Positions 1 through 6,879 of a DNA stretch of 37,956 nucleotides are shown piece by piece (positions within the stretch are counted from its first letter, which is position 1; the number at the start of each line of letters is the position of its first letter). The notes beneath the pieces are model-generated. The model saw nothing but the letters and a program-made list of their open reading frames with translations. It ran no database searches and was not told the origin of the DNA. Location of the stretch: the NCBI GenBank assembly GCA_944363395.1, contig CALVUC010000014.1, forward strand, positions 1-37,956, read 5' to 3'. The stretch is from an uncultured Clostridia bacterium. Its GTDB lineage: Bacteria > Bacillota > Clostridia > Christensenellales > Borkfalkiaceae. The translations under genes were made by a program, and so were the position numbers.

Positions 1-854
1 TGCGTCTCCACCTGTACTTCCGCGTTGTTTTCTGCCATCTTTTTGAGAACCTCCGAGGTCTGCCAATCGGGAGTGCTTGCTCCCGCTACGATGCCGACCC
101 TTTTACAAAATTTGATTTTTTCATATACGAAATCGTCGGCGTTTTTGAGACGGATGACCGTCTTGCAGTACGGCGACGCGATTTCCGCAAGTTTGTTGGT
201 ATTGCTGCTGTTGAGGCCGCCGATCACGAGGACTGCATCCGCAGCCTGCGCCACGCGCGCGGCTTCTTTTTGCCTGCGTACAGTAGTATAGCAAATTGTC
301 TCAAAAATAACAACTGTTTTTGGACGCACTTTTGCAAGATTTTCTGCAATTTTCGAAAATCTTTGCGTCGAAAAGGTGGTCTGCGACAGTAAAACGACAT
401 TTTTTCCCGCAAGGCAGGAAAAATCTTCGTCCTCCGAGGAAAAGACGTGTACCTCCCCTTCGCACCAGCCGATGAGACCGACCACCTCGGGATGCTCGCG
501 GTGTCCCGTGATCGCAACGACCTTTCCCGCGCGGGATTCCCGTTCGACGATGCGCTGCGAATTGGCGACAAAGCTGCAGGTGCAGTCGATGACGCGGATG
601 TTCCGCCGTTCGCACTCCGCATAGACCGCCTTCGGAACGCCGTGGGAACGAATCAGAAGGCGCGCGCCATCGGGAACTGCGGCAAGGTCGTCCACGACGC
701 GTATCCCCCTTGCGCGGATACGGTCGTTGACGTCCTCGTTGTGGATGAGCTCCCCGAGGATATAGGTATTGTCCGCGGGAACGCGGAGCGCCGTGTCGAC
801 GGCTTTTTTAACGCCCGAGCAAAACCCGCAGTTGCGGGCGACAATGACCTTCAT
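1..854 (-). CDS. ispH: 4-hydroxy-3-methylbut-2-enyl diphosphate reductase IspH (LytB), C-terminus cut by window edge
   Basis: IspH is the [4Fe-4S] enzyme that makes IPP and DMAPP from HMBPP in the last step of the MEP isoprenoid pathway. The frame read from ATG at 854 starts MKVIVARNCGFCSGVKKAVD, giving the first cluster cysteine (C12). The second cluster cysteine lies in IDCTCSFV and the third in ETICYTT. The substrate-pocket motifs ELIHN, TGHREHPEVVG and GGLNSSNTNKL are all present. The frame stays open to position 1, so about 284 residues are visible and the very end is missing; whether it continues into an S1-domain fusion, as in some Clostridia, cannot be seen. The start overlaps the plsC stop (ATGA), implying translational coupling in the cmk-plsC-ispH operon. 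Identity is secure. Confidence 0.95.
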   Translation of the reverse strand, partial: MKVIVARNCGFCSGVKKAVDTALRVPADNTYILGELIHNEDVNDRIRARGIRVVDDLAAVPDGARLLIRSHGVPKAVYAECERRNIRVIDCTCSFVANSQRIVERESRAGKVVAITGHREHPEVVGLIGWCEGEVHVFSSEDEDFSCLAGKNVVLLSQTTFSTQRFSKIAENLAKVRPKTVVIFETICYTTVRRQKEAARVAQAADAVLVIGGLNSSNTNKLAEIASPYCKTVIRLKNADDFVYEKIKFCKRVGIVAGASTPDWQTSEVLKKMAENNAEVQVET

Positions 855-1648
855 GCCTTGCTCTTGCGCGCGTTTTTCGCATGTTTTTTTGCTTTTTTGG
901 CGGCTTGTTCCTCGCGAAATTGCGCGCGCAGCGCGTACATCCTTTGCTTGATCTCCTCGTCCATCACGGCGTAATCTTCGGGGGACGGCTTCTTCCCGTA
1001 ATACTCGCTCAGTTCAAAGGGCTCGCCAATGACGACGTGCGTCATGCGGAAGATCTTGGTGCGGTTGCAGATGACGACGGGAACGATGGGCGTCTGCGTG
1101 CGGACGGCGAGCATGGCGGCGCCTGCGCGGAAGGGAAGAAATTCCTCATCGGAGATGCGGTTGCGCGTCCCCTCCGGATAGAGGGATATTTTTTCTCCGC
1201 GTTTGAGGACCTTCATCGACTCCATGATGGATTTGACGTCCGAGCCGTCGCGCATGACGCTGATGACGCCCGCCTTTCTCGCAAAATAGCCGAGCACGGG
1301 GGCTTTGAGGACGGAATCTTTGGCAATGAAATGGATGCCTTCCCAGGTCGTATGCGCAGGGAAAAAGACATCGAACAGGAAATAATGGTTGCCGACATAG
1401 ATATACGCCCCCTTTCCGATCTTCTTCGTCCCGTGGATGCGGAAGGGAAACAAAAGGGCGTGAATGGGATAAAAGAGGACGCGAAGAACGTTCATGAGCG
1501 TGCTCACATGGCGCCCGTCCTTTGTTTCGCGGAAAAAGAGACGGCGCTGTTTTTCCATCTTCTCCGCCCTCTTTTTCGCTTTCATTTCGCGTTTGGCGCG
1601 TGCATCCGAAGAAGGCTCTTTCGCCGCGCTTTCAAGATCCCCCGTCAT
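851..1648 (-). CDS. plsC: 1-acyl-sn-glycerol-3-phosphate acyltransferase (PlsC family)
   Basis: This 265-residue protein should acylate lysophosphatidic acid to phosphatidic acid at the membrane. The family's catalytic H-X4-D motif is seen as NHYFLFD (about residue 87), followed by the substrate motif YPEGTRN and the late VPVV motif. A hydrophobic segment around residues 53-68 (LRVLFYPIHALLFPF) can anchor it in the membrane. Both ends are very lysine/arginine-rich (residues 15-45, and the C-terminal tail AKKAKKHAKNARKSKA), which may aid association with anionic lipids. The gene starts 3 nt after the stop of the aroH-cmk fusion and its stop overlaps the ispH start, so all three are probably one transcript. 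The cmk-plsC-ispH order is common in Clostridia. Confidence 0.92.
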   Translation of the reverse strand: MTGDLESAAKEPSSDARAKREMKAKKRAEKMEKQRRLFFRETKDGRHVSTLMNVLRVLFYPIHALLFPFRIHGTKKIGKGAYIYVGNHYFLFDVFFPAHTTWEGIHFIAKDSVLKAPVLGYFARKAGVISVMRDGSDVKSIMESMKVLKRGEKISLYPEGTRNRISDEEFLPFRAGAAMLAVRTQTPIVPVVICNRTKIFRMTHVVIGEPFELSEYYGKKPSPEDYAVMDEEIKQRMYALRAQFREEQAAKKAKKHAKNARKSKA

Positions 1649-1651
1649 AGA

Positions 1652-2659
1652 TCAGATCTTCTCCTGCATTTTATTTTTCAACGCCGCGAGAACTTCCTCG
1701 ACGGTCATATCGGACGTGTCGATCATGACGGCGTCGTCCGCTTTTTTGAGAGGCGCGATGGCGCGCGTGCTGTCCTGTTCGTCGCGTGCGATGATGTCGC
1801 GCTTGAGCGCTTCAAAGTCCACGGCGCGTCCCTTGGCGGCAAATTCGTCATAGCGGCGCCTGGCGCGCACTTCGGGGCTTGCGGTGAGGAAGAACTTGAA
1901 ATCGGCGTCGGGCAGCACAAAGGTGCCGATGTCCCTGCCGTCCAGCACGCACGACATCTTTCCCGCGATCTCGCGCTGCATCTCCGCCATCTTCATGCGC
2001 ACGCTCTCATGCCTGGAGATCGCGGACGCCGCTTTGGAGACCTCGGGTTCGCGGATGAGCCCGGTTACGTCCTCCGTCCCGAGCAAGGTGTGCTGAACGC
2101 CGCCTTCATAGGTAACGTTGACGCAGACGCTGCGCATGAGCAAAATGACGGCGGCTTCGTCCGAGATATCGACGCCCGCGCGAAGCGCGGCGAGCGCGCA
2201 GGCGCGGTACATGGCGCCCGTATCGAGATACAAAATGCCGAGGTCGTTTGCAAGCAGTTTGGCAATGGTCGATTTTCCGCTTCCCGCGGGACCGTCGATG
2301 GCGATATTGTATTTTTGCGCAATGTCCTTTCTCAGGACGCGCGCGCCGCGCAGATAGACGTGCCGCGGCGTGAAATTGCGCTCCACAAAGAGCATGGCGC
2401 GGATGCACAGGGCGAGCCCCCCGTCTATGTCGGGTTCCTGCGCGGAAAAGAGCGAGCAGCTTGCAAAACCCGCTTCCCTCGCCGCCTTGGCGGGATAGAA
2501 GGAATGGATATCCGATGTGCTCGAAAATACGATGCTGACGATCTCGTCGCGCTTTAAGCTGTTTCTGCTTTCGATCTGTTCCAGAAGTTCCTTTACCGCG
2601 CAGCGGATGGCGTCGGGCTCATCTGCGGAAATGGTCGTCGCGCCGCGTATAACTGTCAT
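1652..2659 (-). CDS. cmk: AroH-type chorismate mutase fused to cytidylate kinase
   Basis: A 335-residue bifunctional protein. Residues 1-115 match the AroH (Bacillus-type) chorismate mutase fold and keep every residue known to matter in that enzyme: R5 in IRGATT, R61 in PAKAARE, E75 in AQEPD, R87 in CIRAM, Y102 in RHVYL and R110 in VLRKD. Six residues later (KYNIAIDGPAGSGKST, P-loop 123-131) a full-length CMP kinase begins, with TGAMYR, DGRDIGT and RRRYDE. No ATG, GTG or TTG in frame lies at the junction, so this is a real fusion rather than two genes. The start at 2659 is preferred because AAGGAG lies just upstream and an ATG at 2686 would fall at the -10 end of the promoter. Expected roles are chorismate to prephenate (Phe/Tyr) and (d)CMP phosphorylation. 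The fusion is unusual to me. Confidence 0.92.
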   Translation of the reverse strand: MTVIRGATTISADEPDAIRCAVKELLEQIESRNSLKRDEIVSIVFSSTSDIHSFYPAKAAREAGFASCSLFSAQEPDIDGGLALCIRAMLFVERNFTPRHVYLRGARVLRKDIAQKYNIAIDGPAGSGKSTIAKLLANDLGILYLDTGAMYRACALAALRAGVDISDEAAVILLMRSVCVNVTYEGGVQHTLLGTEDVTGLIREPEVSKAASAISRHESVRMKMAEMQREIAGKMSCVLDGRDIGTFVLPDADFKFFLTASPEVRARRRYDEFAAKGRAVDFEALKRDIIARDEQDSTRAIAPLKKADDAVMIDTSDMTVEEVLAALKNKMQEKI

Positions 2660-2688
2660 ATGCTCTCCTTTCGTTTCGGGATACATCC

Positions 2689-2717
2689 ATCATATCAAAA
2701 GCGACAAAAAATGTCAA
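2689..2717 (-). promoter_or_regulatory. Sigma-A-type promoter of the aroH/cmk-plsC-ispH operon
   Basis: TTGACA (2712-2717 on the complement) and TATGAT (2689-2694) are separated by 17 nt. Transcription would start near 2682, which leaves only the downstream ATG at 2659 usable and supports that start choice. Confidence 0.8.
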
Positions 2718-2747
2718 CTCCGTTGCAAAGAAAGATAAAAAGTTTGA

Positions 2748-2766
2748 TACTATGTCTGACATAGTA
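2748..2766. promoter_or_regulatory. Perfect 19-bp palindrome, operator candidate
   Basis: TACTATGTCTGACATAGTA has two perfect 9-bp arms around one central base. It lies 31 bp upstream of the -35 of the aroH/cmk promoter and 20 bp past the stop of the flavoprotein gene. With a 1-nt centre and no adjacent T-run it is a poor terminator and fits a dimeric regulator site better. The protein that binds it is unknown. Confidence 0.45.
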
Positions 2767-2785
2767 ATTAGAAATTATGACAAAA

Positions 2786-4003
2786 TCACACGCTGCTGCC
2801 TGCGAGATGCCCCGTTGAAAAGGCGATCTGCAAATTAAATCCCCCCGTGAAGGCGTCGCAGTCGAGAAGTTCGCCGCAGAAATACAGCCCCCTGACCTTC
2901 TTGCTCTGCATGGTCGAAGGATCTATTTCCGCAAGGGAGACCCCTCCCGAGGTCACGACCGCCTCCTCAAAGCCGCGCAGTCGTACAGGTGTGAGCGGCA
3001 GCGCCTTGAGCGCGACGGCGATGCGGCGCCGTTCCTCTTTTGTGACGGCGTTTGCCTGCTTCTCTTTGGAGACGCACGCGGCGGTCAGGACGAGCGGGAT
3101 CGCCCCTGCGGGCAGAAGTCCGCGCATGACGTTCTTCATCTGCTCGTTTTTTCGGTCGGCAAGGTCGCGGAGGAGCCTTTTATCGAGCGTTTCCTCGTCG
3201 AGCGCGGGCTTAAAATCAAGAGAGAGCGCGATCTCATCGATCGGAAGACGGTTGATGTGCGCCGACAGAGAGAGCGCGAGCGGTCCGCTGATCCCGTAGT
3301 GCGTAAACAGGAGCTCCCCCTGCTCCGAAAAGAGCGTTTTTTTGCCGCGTACGGCGCTGAGGCAGACATTTTTCAGCGAGACGCCCTGCGCCGTTCCTGT
3401 GTTTTGCGCCGTCTCTATCCCCACAAGCGAGGGCGTACACGGCACGACGGTATGCCCCGCTTTTTGCGCAAAGAGATATCCGTCCCCCGTCGAGCCCGTG
3501 GAGGGATAACTCAGACCTCCCGTGGCGACGATGACGGCGTCGCAGGGGATGGCCTCCTTCTGCGTCTGTACCGCGGTCACGGCGTCTCCTTCGGTGAGGA
3601 TCCCCGTGACCCGTTCGTTGAGGCGGATGTCAACGCCGGATCTTCTGCAGGCGCGTTCCAGCGTCTTTGTCACGTCGCTCGCATGGTCGCTCACGGGGAA
3701 CACCCTGTTCCCGCGTTCCACTTTGAGCGCAAGCCCGTTGGATGAGAAAAACTGCATGGTATCCGCGGGCGAAAACCTGCGGATGGCGCGGATGAGAAAT
3801 TTTTCACCGTGTATGACGTTTTGCAGAAAGTCATCGGGCGGACAGTCGTTTGTCAGATTGCAGCGTCCCTTTCCCGTGATATAGATCTTTTTTCCGAGTT
3901 TTTCGTTTTTTTCCAGCAATATGACCCGCTCGCCCTTTGCGCCTGCCGCAGCCGCCGCCATCAGTCCCGATGCGCCGCCGCCCACTACTATGACCGTTTT
4001 CAT
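2786..4003 (-). CDS. HI0933/YhiN-family NAD(P)/FAD-dependent oxidoreductase
   Basis: A 405-residue flavoprotein of the HI0933-like (aminoacetone oxidase family) group. The N-terminal FAD-binding Rossmann motif reads VVGGGASGLMAA, followed by LEKNEKLGKKIYITGKGRCN, a stretch characteristic of this family. A second GG motif (VIVATGGLSYPSTGSTGDGY) and the C-terminal GGVSLAEIDPSTMQSK and GELLDCDAFTGGFNLQIA blocks are intact. The ATG at 4003 (MKTVIVVGGG) is chosen over an upstream in-frame ATG because it begins exactly at the Rossmann strand and has GAGG upstream. The physiological substrate of the family is poorly defined. In Clostridia this gene commonly sits next to cmk, as here. Confidence 0.88.
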   Translation of the reverse strand: MKTVIVVGGGASGLMAAAAAGAKGERVILLEKNEKLGKKIYITGKGRCNLTNDCPPDDFLQNVIHGEKFLIRAIRRFSPADTMQFFSSNGLALKVERGNRVFPVSDHASDVTKTLERACRRSGVDIRLNERVTGILTEGDAVTAVQTQKEAIPCDAVIVATGGLSYPSTGSTGDGYLFAQKAGHTVVPCTPSLVGIETAQNTGTAQGVSLKNVCLSAVRGKKTLFSEQGELLFTHYGISGPLALSLSAHINRLPIDEIALSLDFKPALDEETLDKRLLRDLADRKNEQMKNVMRGLLPAGAIPLVLTAACVSKEKQANAVTKEERRRIAVALKALPLTPVRLRGFEEAVVTSGGVSLAEIDPSTMQSKKVRGLYFCGELLDCDAFTGGFNLQIAFSTGHLAGSSV

Positions 4004-4022
4004 GATCGTCCTCGTAAGTTGT

Positions 4023-4051
4023 TCTATACAAGACGGCTGCAAAATAAGCAA
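4023..4051 (-). promoter_or_regulatory. Tentative promoter of the flavoprotein gene
   Basis: TTGCTT and TATAGA are 17 nt apart, about 20 nt upstream of the ATG at 4003. Both boxes are imperfect, so this is a weak call. Confidence 0.4.
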
Positions 4052-4105
4052 TGCGACCGCCGTCTGAGAGATTTCGTGAAAAAGCCGTGCAAGAGCACGG
4101 CAAAT

Positions 4106-5131
4106 TTATTGTTTTCGCCCTTTGTCGTCGTCGCTCTTCTTGCTGACGCCCTTGGAAACGACGGAACCGTCCGGATCGACGATCTCCACGCGCATCTCAT
4201 CGCGCCTGACGGGCTGCGTTACGCGCGTTTCGCGATGCACTATTTTTTCGATCCACGCAAGGATAGCATCCGATTTCTTATACAGCACCACAAAGAGCGC
4301 GATGACCGCCGCGGCAAACAGGCACCAGATGAGGATGCCCCACCATGTCGTAAACGGAATGAGCGCGACGGCATAGCTTGTGACGAAGATGGCGAGCACG
4401 CGAGAGATGAGGATGACGACCGTAAAAAAGACGAACGACATGGACGACAGTCCGGCGACAAAGCAAAGCACGTCGTCGGGAAAGACGGGAAGCAGAAACA
4501 TTGCCGATAAAAAGAGCTTATCTTTCCCCTTGATCTTTTGCTGCCATTTGTCCAAAGTCTCCTTCCCGATCATCCAGGCAACGACGCGGTATCCCGCGTA
4601 TCTCCCCACGAGAAAGGCGCATACGGAGCCGAGCATGATGCCGATGAGACTGTATACGCTGCCCAACAGCGGCCCGAACAGAGCGCTCCCCGCGGCGACC
4701 GTTACGGTGCTCGGGATGGGCAGCAGGACGACCTGCGAGAATTGGAGCAGGATAAATACGATCGCCATCCAGCCCGCATTCCCCGCGCGCGAGATATACT
4801 CTTCCAGCTTCTTATCGTCGCGGATCACTTCCAGAAAGCCCGTTTCGATGAGCGCATAGACGATCGCGGCAAAAAAGATGGCAAGCACATAGAGGATAAT
4901 GCAGAAACGGTAAACGATCTGCTTTTTCATGTAGTATGCGGTATAATCGACCGCGAGCAGGACGGCGTTCAGGATGGTCCCGCCCGTCAGGACAAGGGTG
5001 TAGACGGCGTCTGTCCACGTTCCGCGGAACAAAACGACGCTGAGAACGAACAATGTCTGCAAAACGCCTGCCAAAACGAGCAGGCAGAGGATATGCGCGA
5101 TATCCTGTTTGATGTTTCGCGGCTCCTGCAT
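4106..5131 (-). CDS. TVP38/TMEM64-family (VTT domain) membrane protein
   Basis: A 341-residue polytopic membrane protein. Three or four hydrophobic segments occupy residues 10-110. The VTT (SNARE-associated/DedA-like) core follows at about 115-285, recognisable from LLPIPSTVTVAAGSALFGPLLGS, then GSVCAFLVGRYAGYR, and the helical hairpin FLLPVFPDDVLCFVAGLSSM. The last 60 residues are a charged cytoplasmic tail rich in Lys/Asp (KKSDDDKGRKQ). DedA/VTT proteins act in phospholipid flipping and envelope homeostasis; the substrate here is unknown. A TATAAT (5149-5154 on the complement) precedes AAGGGGGG and the ATG, but no good -35 is visible. The gene appears to be its own unit. Confidence 0.85.
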   Translation of the reverse strand: MQEPRNIKQDIAHILCLLVLAGVLQTLFVLSVVLFRGTWTDAVYTLVLTGGTILNAVLLAVDYTAYYMKKQIVYRFCIILYVLAIFFAAIVYALIETGFLEVIRDDKKLEEYISRAGNAGWMAIVFILLQFSQVVLLPIPSTVTVAAGSALFGPLLGSVYSLIGIMLGSVCAFLVGRYAGYRVVAWMIGKETLDKWQQKIKGKDKLFLSAMFLLPVFPDDVLCFVAGLSSMSFVFFTVVILISRVLAIFVTSYAVALIPFTTWWGILIWCLFAAAVIALFVVLYKKSDAILAWIEKIVHRETRVTQPVRRDEMRVEIVDPDGSVVSKGVSKKSDDDKGRKQ

Positions 5132-5175
5132 ATACCCCCCTTTTTTCTATTATACCCTCCGCGTCGTACGTTTAG

Positions 5176-5613
5176 TCATAGAAGCATTGCGATCGCCCCG
5201 CGCGCGAGTTCGTCGCAGCGGTTGTTGAGGGCATTGTCCGCATGACCTTTCACCTTGTGGAAGGTCACGGTGTGCAGACGCGTGAGAGAAAGAAGTTCCT
5301 TCCAGAGATCGGCATTGAGCACGGGCTTGTTGTCGGCTTTTTTCCAGCCGTGTTTTTCCCAGCCGACGACCCATCCCAAGCAAAAACCGTTTACCGTATA
5401 CGCGGAATCGCTGTACACATCGACGATACACGGATATTTGAGCTGTTTCAATCCCTCGATGACGGCGGTGAGTTCCATGCGGTTGTTGGTCGTCTCTTTC
5501 TCCCCGCCCGAAAGTTCCTTTTTGTTTTCGCCGTAGAGAAGAATGGCGCCCCATCCCCCGGGACCGGGATTTCCCGAACAAGCGCCGTCGGTATAGAGCG
5601 TGACCTGCTTCAT
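5176..5613 (-). CDS. rnhA: Ribonuclease HI
   Basis: A 145-residue RNase H1 that degrades the RNA strand of RNA-DNA hybrids (R-loops, primer remnants). The four acidic catalytic residues are in YTDGACSGNPGPGGWG (D), NNRMELTAVI (E), YSDSAYTVNG (D) and NNRCDELARG (D); the histidine of GHADN is kept, as is the tryptophan-rich basic region (GWVVGWEKHGWKKAD). The start at 5613 begins at MKQVTLYTDG and overlaps the proC stop (ATGA), implying coupled translation. The upstream in-frame extension lies inside proC and is rejected. Length and motifs are standard. Confidence 0.95.
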   Translation of the reverse strand: MKQVTLYTDGACSGNPGPGGWGAILLYGENKKELSGGEKETTNNRMELTAVIEGLKQLKYPCIVDVYSDSAYTVNGFCLGWVVGWEKHGWKKADNKPVLNADLWKELLSLTRLHTVTFHKVKGHADNALNNRCDELARGAIAMLL

Positions 5614-6407
5614 TCGGAGAGCTCCTCGGCGCGGCTGACGGCGGCATGGACGGCGCGGCATACGCTCTGTTCAAAGCCGTCCTGCGCGAAACGATCGAGC
5701 GCCGCGACCGTCGTCCCGCCCTTGGAAGACACGGCGGCGATGAGTTCGTCGGGCGTTTTTTTCGTGACGCGCAGCATCTCCATCCCGCCTGTGATCGTCT
5801 GTGCGGCGAGCGCCTGCGCCTGTTCCTGCGAGAGACCCTCCGCAACACCGGCTTGAACGAGCGCGCGGTAGAAGAGGTAGACGTACGCGGGACCGCTGCC
5901 AGAGATGCCCGTGACGGCATTGAGGAGCGATTCTTCGACTTCAACGGTCTTTCCGACCGCGCCGAACAATGCGTACACAAAATCCCGCTCCTCGTCGGAG
6001 AGTTCGCTGCTGTCGATGCCCGCCATCCCGGCGCCCACCGAACAGGGAAGGTTGGGCATGACGCGGGCAATCGCGCCTGCGCCCGTTTGCCTGCGGATGC
6101 TTTGTTTTGTCTTGCCTGCCATGATACTGATCGTGACGGGCAAAGAAATATTGCGAAGATCTTCGGCAACGGCGGGGAAGGTCTGCGGCTTGACGCAGAG
6201 CAGAAGATAGCGGCAGCCGTCCGCCGCGGCACGGTTGTCGTCCGTGACCAACGTTCCGAGCCGAGAGAAGGCTACGCGGCGCTGCGCATCGGGTTCCGCA
6301 ACGATGATGTGTTCGGGCGCAAGAAAACCGGAGGAGATTGCGCCGCTTACAATGGCGTGTGCCATAAAACCGCCGCCGATCACGCCGAGCGTCCTGTTTT
6401 TTTGCAT
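5610..6407 (-). CDS. proC: Pyrroline-5-carboxylate reductase
   Basis: A 265-residue NAD(P)H-dependent enzyme for the last step of proline synthesis. It has the N-terminal Rossmann motif GVIGGGFMAHAI, the central LLLCVKPQ block, RVMPNLPCSVGAGM, and the C-terminal dimerisation/active-site signature GISGSGPAYVYLFYRAL with the GGTTVAALD motif. The start is supported by AAGGAG about 8 nt upstream. The stop overlaps the rnhA start. No proA or proB is in the window. The first eight residues (MQKNRTLG) fit the usual family N-terminus. Confidence 0.95.
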   Translation of the reverse strand: MQKNRTLGVIGGGFMAHAIVSGAISSGFLAPEHIIVAEPDAQRRVAFSRLGTLVTDDNRAAADGCRYLLLCVKPQTFPAVAEDLRNISLPVTISIMAGKTKQSIRRQTGAGAIARVMPNLPCSVGAGMAGIDSSELSDEERDFVYALFGAVGKTVEVEESLLNAVTGISGSGPAYVYLFYRALVQAGVAEGLSQEQAQALAAQTITGGMEMLRVTKKTPDELIAAVSSKGGTTVAALDRFAQDGFEQSVCRAVHAAVSRAEELSE

Positions 6408-6447
6408 GAGTTGGCTCCTTTTTCTTTGCTTTTCCTTTGAAAAATTG

Positions 6448-6476
6448 TTGACGAACGAGGAAAAAACAGCTATAAT
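6448..6476 (+). promoter_or_regulatory. Promoter of tRNA-Trp
   Basis: TTGACG (6448-6453) and a perfect TATAAT (6471-6476) are separated by 17 nt. The predicted start lies about 34 nt before the mature tRNA. Confidence 0.85.
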
Positions 6477-6516
6477 ATATGATGCTTGTATCGATTGAAG
6501 ATACTTGTTTTGTCAC

Positions 6517-6591
6517 AGGGGAGTGGCTCAACGGTAGAGTAGCGGTCTCCAAAACCGTAGGTTGCGTGTTCGAATCGCGTCTCCCCTGCCA
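6517..6591 (+). tRNA. tRNA-Trp (anticodon CCA)
   Basis: A 75-nt cloverleaf with encoded CCA. The acceptor stem AGGGGAG pairs with CTCCCCT, the D-arm carries GGCTCAACGGTAGAG, the anticodon stem GCGGT/ACCGT holds loop CTCCAAA (anticodon CCA), and the T-arm is GCGTG-TTCGAAT-CGCGT. It lies on plus between proC and the RNA methyltransferase gene, both on minus. Its 3' end is duplicated downstream. Confidence 0.96.
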
Positions 6592-6592
6592 A

Positions 6593-6621
6593 GCCGTCTG
6601 CATTCTTGCAGGCGGTTTTTT
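6593..6621 (+). terminator. Rho-independent terminator of tRNA-Trp
   Basis: GCCGTCTGCA pairs with TGCAGGCGGT around a TTCT loop, followed by six T. An identical hairpin recurs 141 bp downstream (about 6734-6763) as part of the duplication. Confidence 0.85.
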
Positions 6622-6650
6622 CATGCGATCCTCCACGCAGGCGGCGCCGC

Positions 6651-6784
6651 AGGTTGCGTGTGACGCGATCGGCGCAAGCGCAGCGATCGCTGTTCCGTCG
6701 CTTCGCTCCTTACGCTCGCGTCTCCCCTGCCAAGCCGTCTGCATTCTTGCAGGCGGTTTTTTTACGATCCTCCACGCAGGCGGC
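6651..6784 (+). repeat. Broken tandem copy of the tRNA-Trp 3' end and terminator, interrupted by a palindromic element
   Basis: Positions 6651-6661 repeat the tRNA T-stem region 6559-6569. Positions 6716-6762 repeat 6575-6621 without a mismatch (T-stem end, acceptor 3' strand, CCA and terminator; the copy has one more T). Positions 6766-6784 repeat 6627-6645. In the copy the five T-loop bases are replaced by about 54 nt (6662-6715). This insert opens with GACGCGA, is closed by TCGCGTC at 6716-6722, and contains the perfect palindrome CAGCGATCGCTG (6681-6692). The copy cannot be a tRNA. The rest of the roughly 290 nt between tRNA and the next gene shows nothing else. Confidence 0.8.
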
Positions 6785-6879
6785 TGACGCTTCTCTCTAT
6801 TTTATCGGAAAAAAAGGAAAAAGTCAACTCTACGGGCGTGAGAGCGGAGCATCGGGAAAAGACATCTTGGTCAGGATGG

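Noticed and set aside
881-2557. Long plus-strand open frame of 558 codons
   Set aside because: It is antisense to plsC and aroH-cmk, has no recognisable motif, and is rich in Arg, Asp and His as expected of a shadow frame in GC-rich DNA. Similar shadows at 16296-18317, 31646-33262 and 24094-25842 were rejected for the same reason.
2660-2686. Upstream ATG for aroH-cmk at 2686
   Set aside because: It lies at or before the predicted transcription start and has no ribosome binding site, unlike the ATG at 2659.
6716-6762. A second tRNA-Trp gene
   Set aside because: Only the 3' end is present; the T-loop is replaced by about 54 nt and no anticodon arm precedes it.
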